A DNA stretch of 51,739 nucleotides from Planctomycetota bacterium (GTDB lineage Bacteria; Planctomycetota; MHYJ01; JACPRB01), in contig DATLZA010000184.1 of assembly GCA_035574235.1 (NCBI GenBank), positions 1-51,739 of the forward strand, written 5' to 3'. Both the position numbers and the translations under genes were made by a program. A model generated the notes under the pieces. That model saw only the letters and a list, made by a program, of their open reading frames with translations. It was not told the DNA's origin and made no database searches. How positions within the stretch are numbered: position 1 is the stretch's first letter; the number at the start of each line of letters is the position of its first letter. Below, one piece after another: positions 33,655 to 43,011 of the stretch.

Positions 33655-34661
33655 GAGATGAGAGGAACCGCCTCGGCCGCCGCCCCCGCGGGAGAGGGCG
33701 CGGGCCCCTCGGGCCGGCTCGGGACGATCGCCTCGACCTCGGCCGGAACGGGCTTTTCCACCGACGTCGGGACCGGCGGGGCGGCGTCCGCCGGAACCCG
33801 CAGCCCGTCGCGCAGGCGGCGCACGCGCTCGCGAAGGCCCGTGACGAGCGTCTCCATGGCGTCCAGGCTGTGGTCGAGGTCCGCGGCCAAGCGCTCGGCG
33901 CTGTCCAGGCGCGCCAGAAGGCCTTCGGCCGCGCGGAGCCGGCCGGCGGCGGACTCGAGTTCCGACCGGTGCAGGCGTTCCAGCTCGTCCAGGCGCTTCT
34001 GAAGCTCGTCGGCCTTTTCCCGGTACGTGGACAGCGTGGCCTCGAGCGCGGCCCGCGCGGCGTCCTTCTCGCGCACGGAGCGGTCGGCGGCCTCCTGGAG
34101 GCGGGAAAGGGTTTCCGCCAGGCGCCGCCGCTCCGCCGCCTCGCGGTCGAGATGCTGGCGGCCCTCGGAGAGGGCCCGGTCCTTCTCCGCGATCCTCCGC
34201 TCCATCTCGGCTCTGAGCTCGGCCAGCGAACGCTGGTGGGTTTCGGCCAGGCGCTCGAGAGCCGCGCGGTTTTTCTCCTCCTGCTCCCGCGCGCGCTCCC
34301 GGAACGCGTCCAGGTCCGCCAGGCGGCGGGCTTCGGCGGCCTCGAGCTGCTTCTGGAGCTCCTCGAGCCGGCCGCGATAGGAGGCCAGGCTGGCGTCCAG
34401 AGCCTCCAGCGTCTTCTGCTTCTCCGCGAGAGCCCGGGCGTGGCTCTCCTCGAGCCGCCGCCGCTCTTCGCGCTCGCGTTCGAGGTCGCGCTCAAGGCGG
34501 GCGGCCCGGGCCTCGAGGTCGCGCCCGCGGGGATCGGGGGCGGCCGTGGGGGCGGCGGGGCGCAGCTCGCCGTTGCAGGCGGGGCACCGCGAGCCGCTCG
34601 CCGCGGCTTCGTCGCGGACCCGGTACATCTTTCCGCAGGCGCATTCGAGGATCATGTCCAT
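33642..34661 (-). CDS. Long coiled-coil protein with N-terminal zinc ribbon
   Basis: 339 aa. The N-terminus has a zinc ribbon, CACGKMY then RCPACNGEL, then a Pro/Ala spacer. Residues about 45-280 are a nearly unbroken coiled coil, rich in Arg, Glu, Leu and Ala (LERDLEREREERRRLEESHA and many similar heptads). The tail is Pro-rich (AAPPVPTSVEKPVPAEVE). It has no signal peptide and is probably cytoplasmic. Such proteins may act as structural filaments or scaffolds; nothing shows an enzymatic role. Start ATG 34661 or 34655. Confidence 0.7.
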   Translation of the reverse strand: MDMILECACGKMYRVRDEAAASGSRCPACNGELRPAAPTAAPDPRGRDLEARAARLERDLEREREERRRLEESHARALAEKQKTLEALDASLASYRGRLEELQKQLEAAEARRLADLDAFRERAREQEEKNRAALERLAETHQRSLAELRAEMERRIAEKDRALSEGRQHLDREAAERRRLAETLSRLQEAADRSVREKDAARAALEATLSTYREKADELQKRLDELERLHRSELESAAGRLRAAEGLLARLDSAERLAADLDHSLDAMETLVTGLRERVRRLRDGLRVPADAAPPVPTSVEKPVPAEVEAIVPSRPEGPAPSPAGAAAEAVPLISPPE

Positions 34662-34693
34662 CCCTCCTCATCCAGGCGTCGGGCACGCGGGGT

Positions 34694-35743
34694 TCACGGC
34701 ACCGGCTCGGTCTCCTCCGACGGCAGCGCCGCCCGGTGCGCGCGGGCGCTTTCAAGGACGTGCTCAAGGTAGAACGCGGCCTGACGCCGGTGCCCTTCGA
34801 CGTCGAGGGTCCAGCGTTCGGCGCGCCGGCGGCTTCGCGGCGCCGCCAGGACGAAGCCCAGCGCCAGGTCGCGCACCTCCGGTTCGCCGGGGGCCAGCTC
34901 GAGCCGGCGGGCCAGATCCTGGAGGCGCAGGAAGAGATCTCCGTGACGGGCCCGCACGCGCAGGAGCAGGCGGTCCAGCGTCGCCAGCGCGCGCGGGGCC
35001 TCCGGATCGCCCTTCGCATGCAGGAGGAGCGCGCGCTCGAGGGCCGCCCGGGCCTGATGCGGGTGCTCCGAAAGCAGACAAAGAACCTCCCAGTCCTCGA
35101 CGCGCCGGCCCTGGGCCTCGAAGACGCGCGCCAGGCGGCGCACCAGCCGCAGGTCCAGGAGGCGCTCGAGATCCACTCCCGGCGGCAGGGCCCCCCAGGC
35201 GGGAGCCGCCATCTCCTCGAGGGTCGGCACCGGGTCGGGCGTCGCCGGGGGAGGAGGGGGAGGAGGAGCGGACGGCGCGGGCGCTTCGGGCCCCTCGCCG
35301 GCCAGGGCGCGCCGGTAGCGTTCGGCGATGCGCTCCATGACGCGCAGCCGGCCGTCCGCTTCGCGCGCGGCGGTCGCGGGATCGGCCGCCCAGCGCGCCG
35401 CCGCCTCGAGGGCGGCCGGCGAGCAGGCCGCAAATCCCAGCAGGATCTCGCGGCGCTCGATCGCCTCCGGGTCAAGGAGGCTGGGAGCGAGGAACTCCTC
35501 GAGAAGTTCGACCCGCGGCGCGCGCTCGAGCCGCAACCGATGCAGCGCTTCGGCGATCTCCGGGTCGGGCCGGCTTCCCGCACAGGCCAGCGTCCGCAGG
35601 GGCAGGAGGCCCGAGGACACGAGCGCATAAGCCTCCCAGGGGCGCAGCGGCACGCCCGCCGCCTCCAGCCGTTCCCGCAGACGGCGCGCCGACCGGAGGC
35701 GCTCCAGCGCCTCGGGCTCAAGCTCCGCGTCGCCGCCGCGCAT
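34694..35743 (-). CDS. Hypothetical protein, 349 aa, Ala/Arg/Leu-rich
   Basis: I do not recognise this protein. It is strongly alpha-helical, with repeated Ala/Leu/Arg/Glu-rich segments (ALERLRSARRLRERLEAAG, LDRLLLRVRARHGDLFLRLQ), and has a Pro-rich linker in the middle (APAPSAPPPPPPPATPDPVP). No signal peptide, membrane segment or catalytic motif is visible. It may have repeat-scaffold (TPR-like) character. The start ATG at 35743 is preferred over an upstream TTG (35779). It lies 32 nt upstream of the coiled-coil gene on the same strand, so the two may be co-transcribed. Confidence 0.55.
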   Translation of the reverse strand: MRGGDAELEPEALERLRSARRLRERLEAAGVPLRPWEAYALVSSGLLPLRTLACAGSRPDPEIAEALHRLRLERAPRVELLEEFLAPSLLDPEAIERREILLGFAACSPAALEAAARWAADPATAAREADGRLRVMERIAERYRRALAGEGPEAPAPSAPPPPPPPATPDPVPTLEEMAAPAWGALPPGVDLERLLDLRLVRRLARVFEAQGRRVEDWEVLCLLSEHPHQARAALERALLLHAKGDPEAPRALATLDRLLLRVRARHGDLFLRLQDLARRLELAPGEPEVRDLALGFVLAAPRSRRRAERWTLDVEGHRRQAAFYLEHVLESARAHRAALPSEETEPVP

Positions 35744-35807
35744 GGTCGAGAGTCTCGGAAACGGGGCCGTTTCTGTCAAGCGGGAATATGGGGATCCTTA
35801 TGGGGGA

Positions 35808-35844
35808 CGCCCCCGGCGTCCTCACCTGTGTAACGCCGGGGGCG
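35808..35844 (-). terminator. Strong hairpin, likely terminator of the Calx-beta gene
   Basis: A perfect 12-bp stem CGCCCCCGGCGT (35808-35819) / ACGCCGGGGGCG (35833-35844) with a 13-nt loop, placed 28 nt past the stop of the 35873-37036 gene. It has the same stem and loop length as the hairpin at 31952-31988. Confidence 0.5.
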
Positions 35845-35872
35845 GGGCCCGCGTCTCAGGCGGAGGGTCGAG

Positions 35873-37036
35873 CTACTCGGTGACGGTCACCCGGAGGGAA
35901 GCCGTTCCGAGAACCGCGCCGCCCGTCGGGGAGGATAGAACGACGTCGAAGGTCTCGGAGCCTTCCGGGACGGCGTCGGCGAAGAGGGTGACCGTGATCG
36001 TCCGGTCGCCCCAATGGCCGTCTTCCCAGCGAAGCGTTCCGGGGGTCACCGAATAGTCCGAGCCGGCCAGGGCGGTGCCGTCCACTCCGGAGAACTCCAC
36101 GGTCACCGCGCCCTGGGTTCCGCCCGTCCGTCGGACAATCAGGGAGAGCGTGGCCGCTCCCTCGTGCACCGACACGGCGTCCACGAGGAAGCCGATCGTG
36201 CCGGGATCGTCATTGTCCAGGATGTCCACGCGGGTCTGCGACTGCGTGCCGACGAAGGATCCCGGCGAGGGCGATTCCAGATGGAGCGTGAAATGCTCCT
36301 CGCCTTCCCGGATCGGGTCGTTGACGATCTCGACGGCGATCGTCTTGGAGACTTCGCCGTCGGCGAAGGCGACGGTCAGGGGGGAGACGAAGGACGTGTC
36401 GGGCGGCGTCGTGGTGTGGTCCTGGAGCCGCACGTTCACGGTGGCCGCCCCCGCGGCGCCGCCGGAGCGGGAAATCTCCACCGGCACCTGGCCCGCGCGC
36501 TCGTCCACGAAATGCCGGCTCAGCCGGAACTGGAACGCCCCGCCCGGGCCGGCGTCGTCGTCCTGGATCGTCACCGTGGCTCCGTCGGGACCCCCGATCG
36601 TGACGCCTCCCGAGGGGGAGCCGAGGAAGACGAAGAAGTGCTCGTCCCCCTCCGGCAGCGCGTCGTTGACGAGCGGGACGGCGATGGGCTTTTCACCGCC
36701 CTCGCCGTCGGCCCAGACGATTTCATGCGGGGCGGAGGGATCGAACGCGTAGTCGGAGGGGTCCGCGCTGCCGGGATGGGCGGCCCAGAAGATGCTCACG
36801 CGCCCGCGCGTGCCGCCGACGCGGGCCACGCGCACCTCGGCGGAAGCGGCGCTCTCGGAGCCCGTGGCCGCGAGAGAGACGAACCGGATTTCGCCCGCGC
36901 CGGCGGCGGGGGGGGGAGCCCCGGGCGGTCCCGCGGGGGCGCCGTCCTCGTCGTCGTCGCTGCACCCGACCAGGGGGGCGATCGCCAGGAGCGCGCCCGC
37001 CCCGGCCGCGCGCCAGAAGCCCGAACGCATGCTCAT
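35873..37036 (-). CDS. Calx-beta domain surface lipoprotein
   Basis: 387 aa. The N-terminus is a lipoprotein signal (AIAPLVGC, then an acidic DDDED stretch). The rest is three Calx-beta repeats of about 110 residues: each has a strand set, an EGDEHF / EGEEHF / EGSETF motif and the Ca2+-type ending (TIQDDDAG, DILDNDDPG). Calx-beta domains bind Ca2+ and are common in surface adhesins. ATG 37034-37036 follows AGGAGG by 7 nt. It is divergent from the EEP gene. Confidence 0.88.
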   Translation of the reverse strand: MSMRSGFWRAAGAGALLAIAPLVGCSDDDEDGAPAGPPGAPPPAAGAGEIRFVSLAATGSESAASAEVRVARVGGTRGRVSIFWAAHPGSADPSDYAFDPSAPHEIVWADGEGGEKPIAVPLVNDALPEGDEHFFVFLGSPSGGVTIGGPDGATVTIQDDDAGPGGAFQFRLSRHFVDERAGQVPVEISRSGGAAGAATVNVRLQDHTTTPPDTSFVSPLTVAFADGEVSKTIAVEIVNDPIREGEEHFTLHLESPSPGSFVGTQSQTRVDILDNDDPGTIGFLVDAVSVHEGAATLSLIVRRTGGTQGAVTVEFSGVDGTALAGSDYSVTPGTLRWEDGHWGDRTITVTLFADAVPEGSETFDVVLSSPTGGAVLGTASLRVTVTE

Positions 37037-37181
37037 GACCTGTCCTCCTACCCGCACCGGTCCCCCTGATCCGGTGAGCCCGGGATTGTTACGGGGCGGC
37101 GGCGTAACGGCGGATCGGGCGAGGGGATCCTCTTGAGGGAAGATCCGGGCCGGCTCGAAAGGCCCTCCCCCGCGCGCCGGG

Positions 37182-37901
37182 ATGGCCACGGTCCGCTTGA
37201 TGACCTACAACGTGCACCGCTGCATCGGGCTCGACGGCCGCCACCGGCCCGAGCGGATCGCGGCGATCCTCGCGCGATTCGATCCCGACGTGGCCTGCCT
37301 TCAGGAACTGGACGTGAACCGGCCGCGGACCGGCCGCATGGACCAGCCCCGCCGGATCGCCGACGCGCTCCAGATGGATGCGCATTTCCACGGAGCCGTG
37401 CGGGTGGCCGAGGAGGAGTTCGGCGCCGCGGTTCTCAGCCGGCTTCCGATGCGGAAGGTGCGCTCGGGCCCGCTTCCGACCCTTCTGGGCATGAAGCTGG
37501 AGCCGAGGGCCGCGCTCTGGGTCGAGGTTCGGGCCCGGGGACGGCCGGTGCAGGTGCTCACGGCCCATCTGGGGCTTACGCGGGGAGAGCGCCGGGTTCA
37601 GGCGGACCTTCTCCTGGGGGAAGAATGGCTGGGCCATCCGGACTGCCGTCCGCCGCGCATCCTGTGCGGGGACTTCAACATGACGCCGCGATCGCCGGCG
37701 TGGCGGCGGCTGGCGCGGGCGCTGCGGGCCGTCGCGGGGGATCGGCCGCCGGCGACATGGCCCAGCTTCCTCCCCCTGGTGCCGCTGGACGGGGTTTTCG
37801 CGGATCCGGAAGTCGAGGTGCGCGGCGTCGAGGTGCCGTCGGATCGGTCCGTGTGGATGGCGTCGGATCATCTTCCCGTCGTGGTGGATCTTGAAATCTG
37901 A
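37182..37901 (+). CDS. Endonuclease/exonuclease/phosphatase (EEP) family protein
   Basis: A 239-aa protein with the EEP metal and catalytic motifs: TYNVHRCIG, LQELDVNRP (Glu for Mg2+), TAHLGL, CGDFNMTPRSP and SDHLPVVV (catalytic Asp-His). Substrates in the family include DNA, phosphoinositides and sphingomyelin. The next two genes (TVP38-type membrane protein and phospholipase D) overlap it, so a lipid phosphodiester substrate is more likely than DNA. This is inference from the operon. Confidence 0.85.
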   Translation: MATVRLMTYNVHRCIGLDGRHRPERIAAILARFDPDVACLQELDVNRPRTGRMDQPRRIADALQMDAHFHGAVRVAEEEFGAAVLSRLPMRKVRSGPLPTLLGMKLEPRAALWVEVRARGRPVQVLTAHLGLTRGERRVQADLLLGEEWLGHPDCRPPRILCGDFNMTPRSPAWRRLARALRAVAGDRPPATWPSFLPLVPLDGVFADPEVEVRGVEVPSDRSVWMASDHLPVVVDLEI

Positions 37902-38502
37902 CCAAGTCGTCGGCGCGGCGCGTCCGCCGTATCCCTGGACGGGGATCGCGATCTTCGCGCTGGCGGTGGCCGTGCTGGCGGCGGTGTGGAAAGGGACGCC
38001 GCTGGGGAACTGGCTCCGGCCGGAGCACGTTTCCGCATGGGCCGGATCGCTGGGGGCGCGATGGTACGCGGGGCCGCTCGCCGTGGCGGTCTTCATCGCG
38101 GGAGGCTTCATGATGGTGCCGCTTCTGGCGCTCGCGTTTGCGTGCGGGATGGTGTTCGGCGCCTGGCCGGGAGCGGCGTACGCGCTGACCGGGGCGATGG
38201 CCGGCGCGTCGGCCAGCTTCGCGGTGGGGAGGCGGCTGGGACGGGAGCGCCTGCGGCGCTTGCTCGGGGAGCGGATCCGGCGTTTCGAGGGACGCGTGGT
38301 CCGCCGCGGGATTCTGGCGGTGTTCCTGGTCCGCAAGATCCCGGCCCCTTACGGGCTGGTGAATCTCGCGGCGGGCGCCTCCGAAGTGCGGTTTCGGGAC
38401 TTTTTCCTGGGAACGCTTCTGGGCACCGGACCGGGGGTGGTGCTGCTGAGCGTTCTGGGGGATCGCTTCGCCCGGCCGGCGGTGGAGGCCGTGACGTCAT
38501 GA
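37891..38502 (+). CDS. TVP38/TMEM64 (DedA-like) membrane protein
   Basis: A 203-aa inner-membrane protein with about five hydrophobic segments. The SNARE-associated/VTT core includes AGGFMMVPLLALAFACGMVFG and the following Gly-rich segment AYALTGAMAGASASF, then FLVRKIPAPYGLVNLAAGAS. Homologues act in membrane lipid movement or scrambling. It starts with TTG inside the end of the EEP gene (11-nt overlap) and its stop overlaps the phospholipase D start (ATGA), so the three are co-translated. Confidence 0.85.
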   Translation: MKSDQVVGAARPPYPWTGIAIFALAVAVLAAVWKGTPLGNWLRPEHVSAWAGSLGARWYAGPLAVAVFIAGGFMMVPLLALAFACGMVFGAWPGAAYALTGAMAGASASFAVGRRLGRERLRRLLGERIRRFEGRVVRRGILAVFLVRKIPAPYGLVNLAAGASEVRFRDFFLGTLLGTGPGVVLLSVLGDRFARPAVEAVTS

Positions 38503-40223
38503 AGGGCCGTTTCCGCCGGATCCTCGTGCCGGGCCGGACCTGCTGGACCCTGCGGGACGTCCGCGCCTCGGGTCTCCTCGTGGACGGGCGCGCGTACTTT
38601 CGGGAGTTCTGGAAGGCCGCGCGCCGGGCGCGGCGCACGATTGCGGCGGCGGGATGGCAATTCGACAGCACGGTGGAGCTTCTGCGCGGGCCGGACCGCG
38701 CGGCGGCCGGCGGCGAGGACGTGCGGCTGCTGCCGTTCCTGGACGGCCTGTGCCGGCGCGCTCCGGAGCTGCGGATCTATCTTCTGTGCTGGGACTACAG
38801 CCCGGGATTCATGCTTCAGCGCGAATGGTTCCAGGCGCGCCTCTTCAGCCGCGGGGATCACGGGCGCCTCCGGTTCCGCTTCGACGACCGGCATGCCGTG
38901 GGGGCCAGCCACCATCAGAAGTTCGCCGTGATCGACGGCCGGCTGGCGTTCGCCGGTTCCATGGACCTCTGTCACGATCGGTGGGACGATCGGGCGCACC
39001 GGGCCGAAGATTCCGCGCGCCTTCAGCCGGGACGCGCCGACTACGGACCGTACCACGAGGTGCAGGCGTATCTGGAAGGCCCGGCGGCGGCGGAGCTGGC
39101 GGAGCTCTTCCGTGCCCGCTGGAGGAGCGCGGGCGGACCGGAGCTGGACCTTCCGCCGGCCGAGGGAGCGCCCGTTGAGGAGCCGCGTCCCAGCGTCGCG
39201 CTGGGGCCCGGTTCCGTGGGTCTCAGCCGTACCGTGGCCCGGACGCTCGTGCCGGATCAGCCCTCGATCCGCGAGATCCGGCGGCTTTACGTGGACGCGA
39301 TCGACGCCGCGGAGGAGCTGATCTACATCGAGAGCCAATACTTCGGCTCCGCCGCCGTATACCAGGCGCTCCTGCGCCGGATGGCGGACCCGCGGCGCGG
39401 CAGGCTCGATATCGTGCTGGTCTATCCCCGCGGGATGCACTCGCTGACGGAAGAGTTCTCTATGGGGGCGCTTCAATGTTCGCTCTTCCGCGGCCTCAAG
39501 CGGGCGGCGGCCCGGACGGGGCACGACCTCGGGATTTACTGGGTCGCCTCGCCGGGACCGGGCGGCGTGGAGCGGGACCGCTACATTCACTCCAAGGTGC
39601 TGGTCGTGGACGACCGTTTCCTGAGCGTGGGGTCGGCCAACACGAACAACCGGAGCATGGGGCTCGACACGGAGCTCAATGTGAGCTGGGAGGCGGAATC
39701 GCCCGGGGAGGCGGAGCGGATCGCGGCGATCCGGCGCGCGCGGGTGAACCTGCTCGTCGAGCACACGGGGCGGGGCGACGAAGCCTCGCGGCGCGCGCTG
39801 CGGCGGAGGCGGGGATTGGTGCGGACGCTGGACGCCTGGGCGGGACGGGGGCGTTCCACGCTGCGGCCGCATCCGCTGACCAGCCGGGTGGAGGAGAGCC
39901 CGATCCTGAAGCTTCTGGATCTGGATCACGTGTCGTTCGATCCCGAGCGTCCGCTCCTCGAGGAGGAAGTGTTCGAGCCGTTTCGGCCGTTCTTTTTTCC
40001 GACCCCGGCGGCTCTGTCGCGGCGCGGACGGCGTCGTGGGGGCGGGCGGGGACAGACGACGCGGGCGGGGATCCGGGCGCCGCTGGCGGTGGCGCGCGCT
40101 CCGAACCCGGTCTGGACGCTCCTGTCGCGGGCGTTCAAGCGTTCGGCGGTGGCCGCCGCGGTGATCGGGGCGGTTCTTCTGGCCGGGGCGCTCGTCTACG
40201 TGGCGATCCGGACGGCGCTGTAG
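38499..40223 (+). CDS. Phospholipase D / cardiolipin synthase family protein
   Basis: 574 aa. It has two HKD motifs: HHQKFAVIDGRLAFAGSMD near residue 140, and HSKVLVVDDRFLSVGSANTNNRSM near residue 370. In the family the two His residues cleave and re-form phosphodiester bonds of phospholipids. The C-terminus ends in a transmembrane helix (AVAAAVIGAVLLAGALVYVAI), so it is membrane bound. Together with the TVP38-like protein and the EEP enzyme it suggests phospholipid remodelling. Its 3' end overlaps the convergent gene at 40196 by 28 nt. Confidence 0.88.
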   Translation: MKGRFRRILVPGRTCWTLRDVRASGLLVDGRAYFREFWKAARRARRTIAAAGWQFDSTVELLRGPDRAAAGGEDVRLLPFLDGLCRRAPELRIYLLCWDYSPGFMLQREWFQARLFSRGDHGRLRFRFDDRHAVGASHHQKFAVIDGRLAFAGSMDLCHDRWDDRAHRAEDSARLQPGRADYGPYHEVQAYLEGPAAAELAELFRARWRSAGGPELDLPPAEGAPVEEPRPSVALGPGSVGLSRTVARTLVPDQPSIREIRRLYVDAIDAAEELIYIESQYFGSAAVYQALLRRMADPRRGRLDIVLVYPRGMHSLTEEFSMGALQCSLFRGLKRAAARTGHDLGIYWVASPGPGGVERDRYIHSKVLVVDDRFLSVGSANTNNRSMGLDTELNVSWEAESPGEAERIAAIRRARVNLLVEHTGRGDEASRRALRRRRGLVRTLDAWAGRGRSTLRPHPLTSRVEESPILKLLDLDHVSFDPERPLLEEEVFEPFRPFFFPTPAALSRRGRRRGGGRGQTTRAGIRAPLAVARAPNPVWTLLSRAFKRSAVAAAVIGAVLLAGALVYVAIRTAL

Positions 40224-40882
40224 ATTTCGGCGGCGGGGACGAGAGGAAGGCCCAGGCGCCGCGCGGCGCAGGTTCCGATCGCTTCGTCGTGCCGGTGTCC
40301 CCAGCAGCGAGGGTCGGGGGAAACGAAGCCCACGGGTTTGCGGGGCTTGCGGGCGCGGAGGGACGCGGGGGCGTGTTCGCTGAAGTAGGGTCCGGCGAAA
40401 AGGCCCCGGCGCAGCGCGTCGAAAAGCTCCTCGAGCCAGGCGCGGGATCGCGGGTGGGCGAGGTTCAGGCCGATGAGGCTTCCGTTCATGAGGGGCAGCC
40501 CCAGCGCGTCGTCGCGGGTGAGGCCGTAGGCGGCCAGGCAGAGATCGGAGGTCCAGTGGCCCAGGCGCTCGTCGCCCGCCACGAGGAGGTGGCCTTCGCA
40601 CTCGATCCGTTCGAAAAGCGCGTCGGGCGGCTCCAGGAAGCGGCAGGGCGAATCGACCCAGAGAATCGAGCGGAAGCCGGCGTGGAACGCCTCGCGGAAG
40701 GCGAAGAGCTTGAAGGCGTAGGGGGCCTCCGCGTGGGGCGGGCTTTCCGGGGGAAGTTCGTCCGTCCAGAGGCGGAGTCTTTCGGCCGGATATCCGAGGG
40801 CGGCGAGGTTGCGGGCCAGCTCCTTCTGGAGGGCCACGTAGTCGTGGGTGGCGACGTTGACGATGAGGCGGCGGGAGTTCAT
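40196..40882 (-). CDS. Hypothetical protein, possible GT-A-type glycosyltransferase
   Basis: 228 aa with no signal peptide. The layout YAFKLFAFREAFHAG / ILWVDSPCRFLEP (DxD-like acidic turn), then LPLMNGSLIGLNL and WGHRHDEAIGTCAARRLGL resembles GT-A nucleotide-sugar transferases, but no canonical DxD is present, so the call is weak. The ATG overlaps the stop of the preceding lipoprotein gene (ATGA). Confidence 0.45.
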   Translation of the reverse strand: MNSRRLIVNVATHDYVALQKELARNLAALGYPAERLRLWTDELPPESPPHAEAPYAFKLFAFREAFHAGFRSILWVDSPCRFLEPPDALFERIECEGHLLVAGDERLGHWTSDLCLAAYGLTRDDALGLPLMNGSLIGLNLAHPRSRAWLEELFDALRRGLFAGPYFSEHAPASLRARKPRKPVGFVSPDPRCWGHRHDEAIGTCAARRLGLPLVPAAEIYSAVRIAT

Positions 40883-42492
40883 CGGGCGGCGAGGGCGTCC
40901 TCCACGTGGCGCGCGAAGACTTCGAGATCCTCGTACTTGTCGAACCAGCTCGTGTACATGATGCCCACGGCGCCTCCCGTGCGGCGGGCGGTTTCGATCC
41001 AGTCGCGGGCGCGTTCGGGCATCTTGTCGTAGTAGGCCGCCAGGAGCGTCCGGTGTCCGCGCGAGGCGAACCAGCTCAGGCTTTCTTCCCGGCGGTCGAA
41101 GTACCAGTCGGCGACGATGACGTCGCGATCGAGGCCTTCCCAGGAGCCGGTCAGGTCGCCGTTGACCAGGCAGTAGTTGGGGCGGGCGTTGTGGTAGGGA
41201 TCCCACATGTCGCTCCAGACGTAGATGTCCGCGCGCGGGTCGATGTCGCGGAGGATGGAGACGCAGGAGCGGACGTTCTCGGCGAGGATGCCGGCGGGGG
41301 TAAGGGCGCGGCGGCGGCAGGACTCGTCCCAGTTGAGGACTCGGACTTCGTCGTGGGTCATGAAGAAGGCGCGGGGACGGAAGAGGCGGTGGAGGCGGCG
41401 GGCCTGGTCGCGCAGGATCTCGAGGGTCCTGGGCTCGGAGGGGCAGATCATGGTCTGTCCGTGGTCGGGCATGGAGAGGGCGTGGTAGTAGGAGACGCGA
41501 AGGCGCGTGCCGTCCGGAAGGGCGGTGCGCAGGACGGGGGGGTCGTGCCAGGCGTCGTAGGAGCGGCGTTCGAGGATTTCGACGAGGCCGGGGTCGGAGA
41601 CCGGCTCGAAATCGCGGCCTTCGACGAGGGGGCGGCCGTCCTCGGTGCGGACGGAGAGGGGCGCGCCGGGGCGGCGCAGGAGGTTGAACAGGCCGATTTC
41701 GCGCAGGCGGGGCTCGGCCCAGGACAGTTCTCCCGTTTCGCCGTCCCAGCATCCCAGGTAGAGGCGGACCTCGGAGCTGTCCAGGGAGTTGAAGAAGGCG
41801 TGGTGTTCGGTCCAGTCCTGGGTGGGGCGCACGCCGAGGAAGCGGTAGTTCAGGAGGCGGCCCTTGCCCACGGCGAGAACGCGGGGGGTCCCGCGGAACT
41901 CGCGGGTGCGGACGCGGACGGAGACATGGTATTGCCGGAACGGGCGGACGGCGACCTTCTGGACCATGCGGGCGTAGCGGCCGCGGGGGTCGCGGACGGT
42001 TCCGTCGTCGCCGACGATCGGATCCTTCCAGTCCCAGCGCGGGCGCAGCGCCACGGGCGGGTCGGGTTCCAGGCGCGCCGTGCCGCCGCGGACGACGAAG
42101 AGCGCATCGCGGACAGGAAGCCCTTCGGCGAGGTTGGGGTCCTGAGCCAGGAGGTTCTGGGAGTGTCCGATCTGGAAGAGCGCGGGGACGAGGTCCAGGC
42201 GGTGGGCGGCCGCGGCGCGCTTGACGCGTTCGAGGTGGGCGTAGTAGGCGGCGTCCATGAGGGGGAGCTTGCCGAAGTTGGGGTCTTCGAGGAGGAACGC
42301 GTTGTAGCCCGCGCGGGCGGCGCGGGCCATGAGGGATTCGAGTTTCTCGACGGCGCGCGGTTCGCGAAGGTCGAACGGGGCGTAGACCCAGCGTTCGCGC
42401 AGGCGGAGCGGGGGCGGGTCCGCCGGCGCGGGGGAGGAGCATCCGGCGGAGAGGCCCGCAAGCGCGGTCGCGAAGATTCGGAAGGCCCGCAC
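40879..42492 (-). CDS. Large exported lipoprotein, possible glycoside-hydrolase-like barrel
   Basis: About 537 aa starting with GTG at 42490-42492; a TTG farther out (42510) is also in frame. The N-terminus has a lipobox (LAGLSAGCSS). The body has alternating strand-helix segments with aromatic/acidic patches (PRAFFMTHDEVRVLNWDES, RADIYVWSDMWDPYH, VIVADWYFDRREESLSWFASRG), which look like a TIM-barrel carbohydrate enzyme, with a beta domain inserted about 165-270. No family signature is certain. It overlaps the next gene by ATGA. Confidence 0.55.
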   Translation of the reverse strand: MRAFRIFATALAGLSAGCSSPAPADPPPLRLRERWVYAPFDLREPRAVEKLESLMARAARAGYNAFLLEDPNFGKLPLMDAAYYAHLERVKRAAAAHRLDLVPALFQIGHSQNLLAQDPNLAEGLPVRDALFVVRGGTARLEPDPPVALRPRWDWKDPIVGDDGTVRDPRGRYARMVQKVAVRPFRQYHVSVRVRTREFRGTPRVLAVGKGRLLNYRFLGVRPTQDWTEHHAFFNSLDSSEVRLYLGCWDGETGELSWAEPRLREIGLFNLLRRPGAPLSVRTEDGRPLVEGRDFEPVSDPGLVEILERRSYDAWHDPPVLRTALPDGTRLRVSYYHALSMPDHGQTMICPSEPRTLEILRDQARRLHRLFRPRAFFMTHDEVRVLNWDESCRRRALTPAGILAENVRSCVSILRDIDPRADIYVWSDMWDPYHNARPNYCLVNGDLTGSWEGLDRDVIVADWYFDRREESLSWFASRGHRTLLAAYYDKMPERARDWIETARRTGGAVGIMYTSWFDKYEDLEVFARHVEDALAAR

Positions 42493-42526
42493 CGCCGGGG
42501 ATGCTACCAAAATCCGCGGCAGGGCG

Positions 42527-42958
42527 CTATCGGATCGAGACGAGCGTGATCTCGAACGAGAGGTCTTTTCCCGCGAGCGGATGGTTGGCGTCGAGCGTCA
42601 CCTCATCGTCGGTGACCCGGAGGATCGAAACGGGGAAGGCCTTGCCGGTCATCCGGTCGGTGACCTGGAGGCGCAGGCCCGGTTCCGGCTCGATGTCGGG
42701 CGGGAAGCCGGCGCGCTCGATGGCGAAGATGCGCTCGGGGCGGTAGGGTCCATAGGCCTGCGCGGCGGGGACCTTCTGCGTTTTCGTTTCTCCCGGAGTC
42801 ATGCCGACGACGGCGCTTTCGAAGCCGGGGATGACCTCGTGGTTGCCGATCGTGAACTGGATGGGATCGCGATCGCGGGAGGAGTCGAACTCGGTGCCGT
42901 CGTCGAGGCGGCCGACGTAATGGACTTGGACGGTGTCGCCGATTTTCGCGGGATTCAC
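42527..42958 (-). CDS. FKBP-type peptidyl-prolyl isomerase (SlyD-like)
   Basis: 143 aa, starting with GTG (42956-42958) after AAGGA. It has the FKBP core VQVHYVGRLDDGTEFDSS, PIQFTIGNHEVIPGFESAVVGM and an inserted chaperone flap (YGPYRPERIFAIERAGFP), then DANHPLAGKDLSFEITLV, as in SlyD/FkpB. It is cytoplasmic and speeds proline isomerisation and folding. SlyD proteins often carry a metal-binding tail that this one lacks. The divergent gene is a nickel-type transporter, but a link is only suggestive. Confidence 0.9.
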   Translation of the reverse strand: MNPAKIGDTVQVHYVGRLDDGTEFDSSRDRDPIQFTIGNHEVIPGFESAVVGMTPGETKTQKVPAAQAYGPYRPERIFAIERAGFPPDIEPEPGLRLQVTDRMTGKAFPVSILRVTDDEVTLDANHPLAGKDLSFEITLVSIR

Positions 42959-43011
42959 GGGCGGGGTCCTTAAAGTAGGGTCCTTGGGTCCGGTCCGGTG
43001 GAACCAACGGC

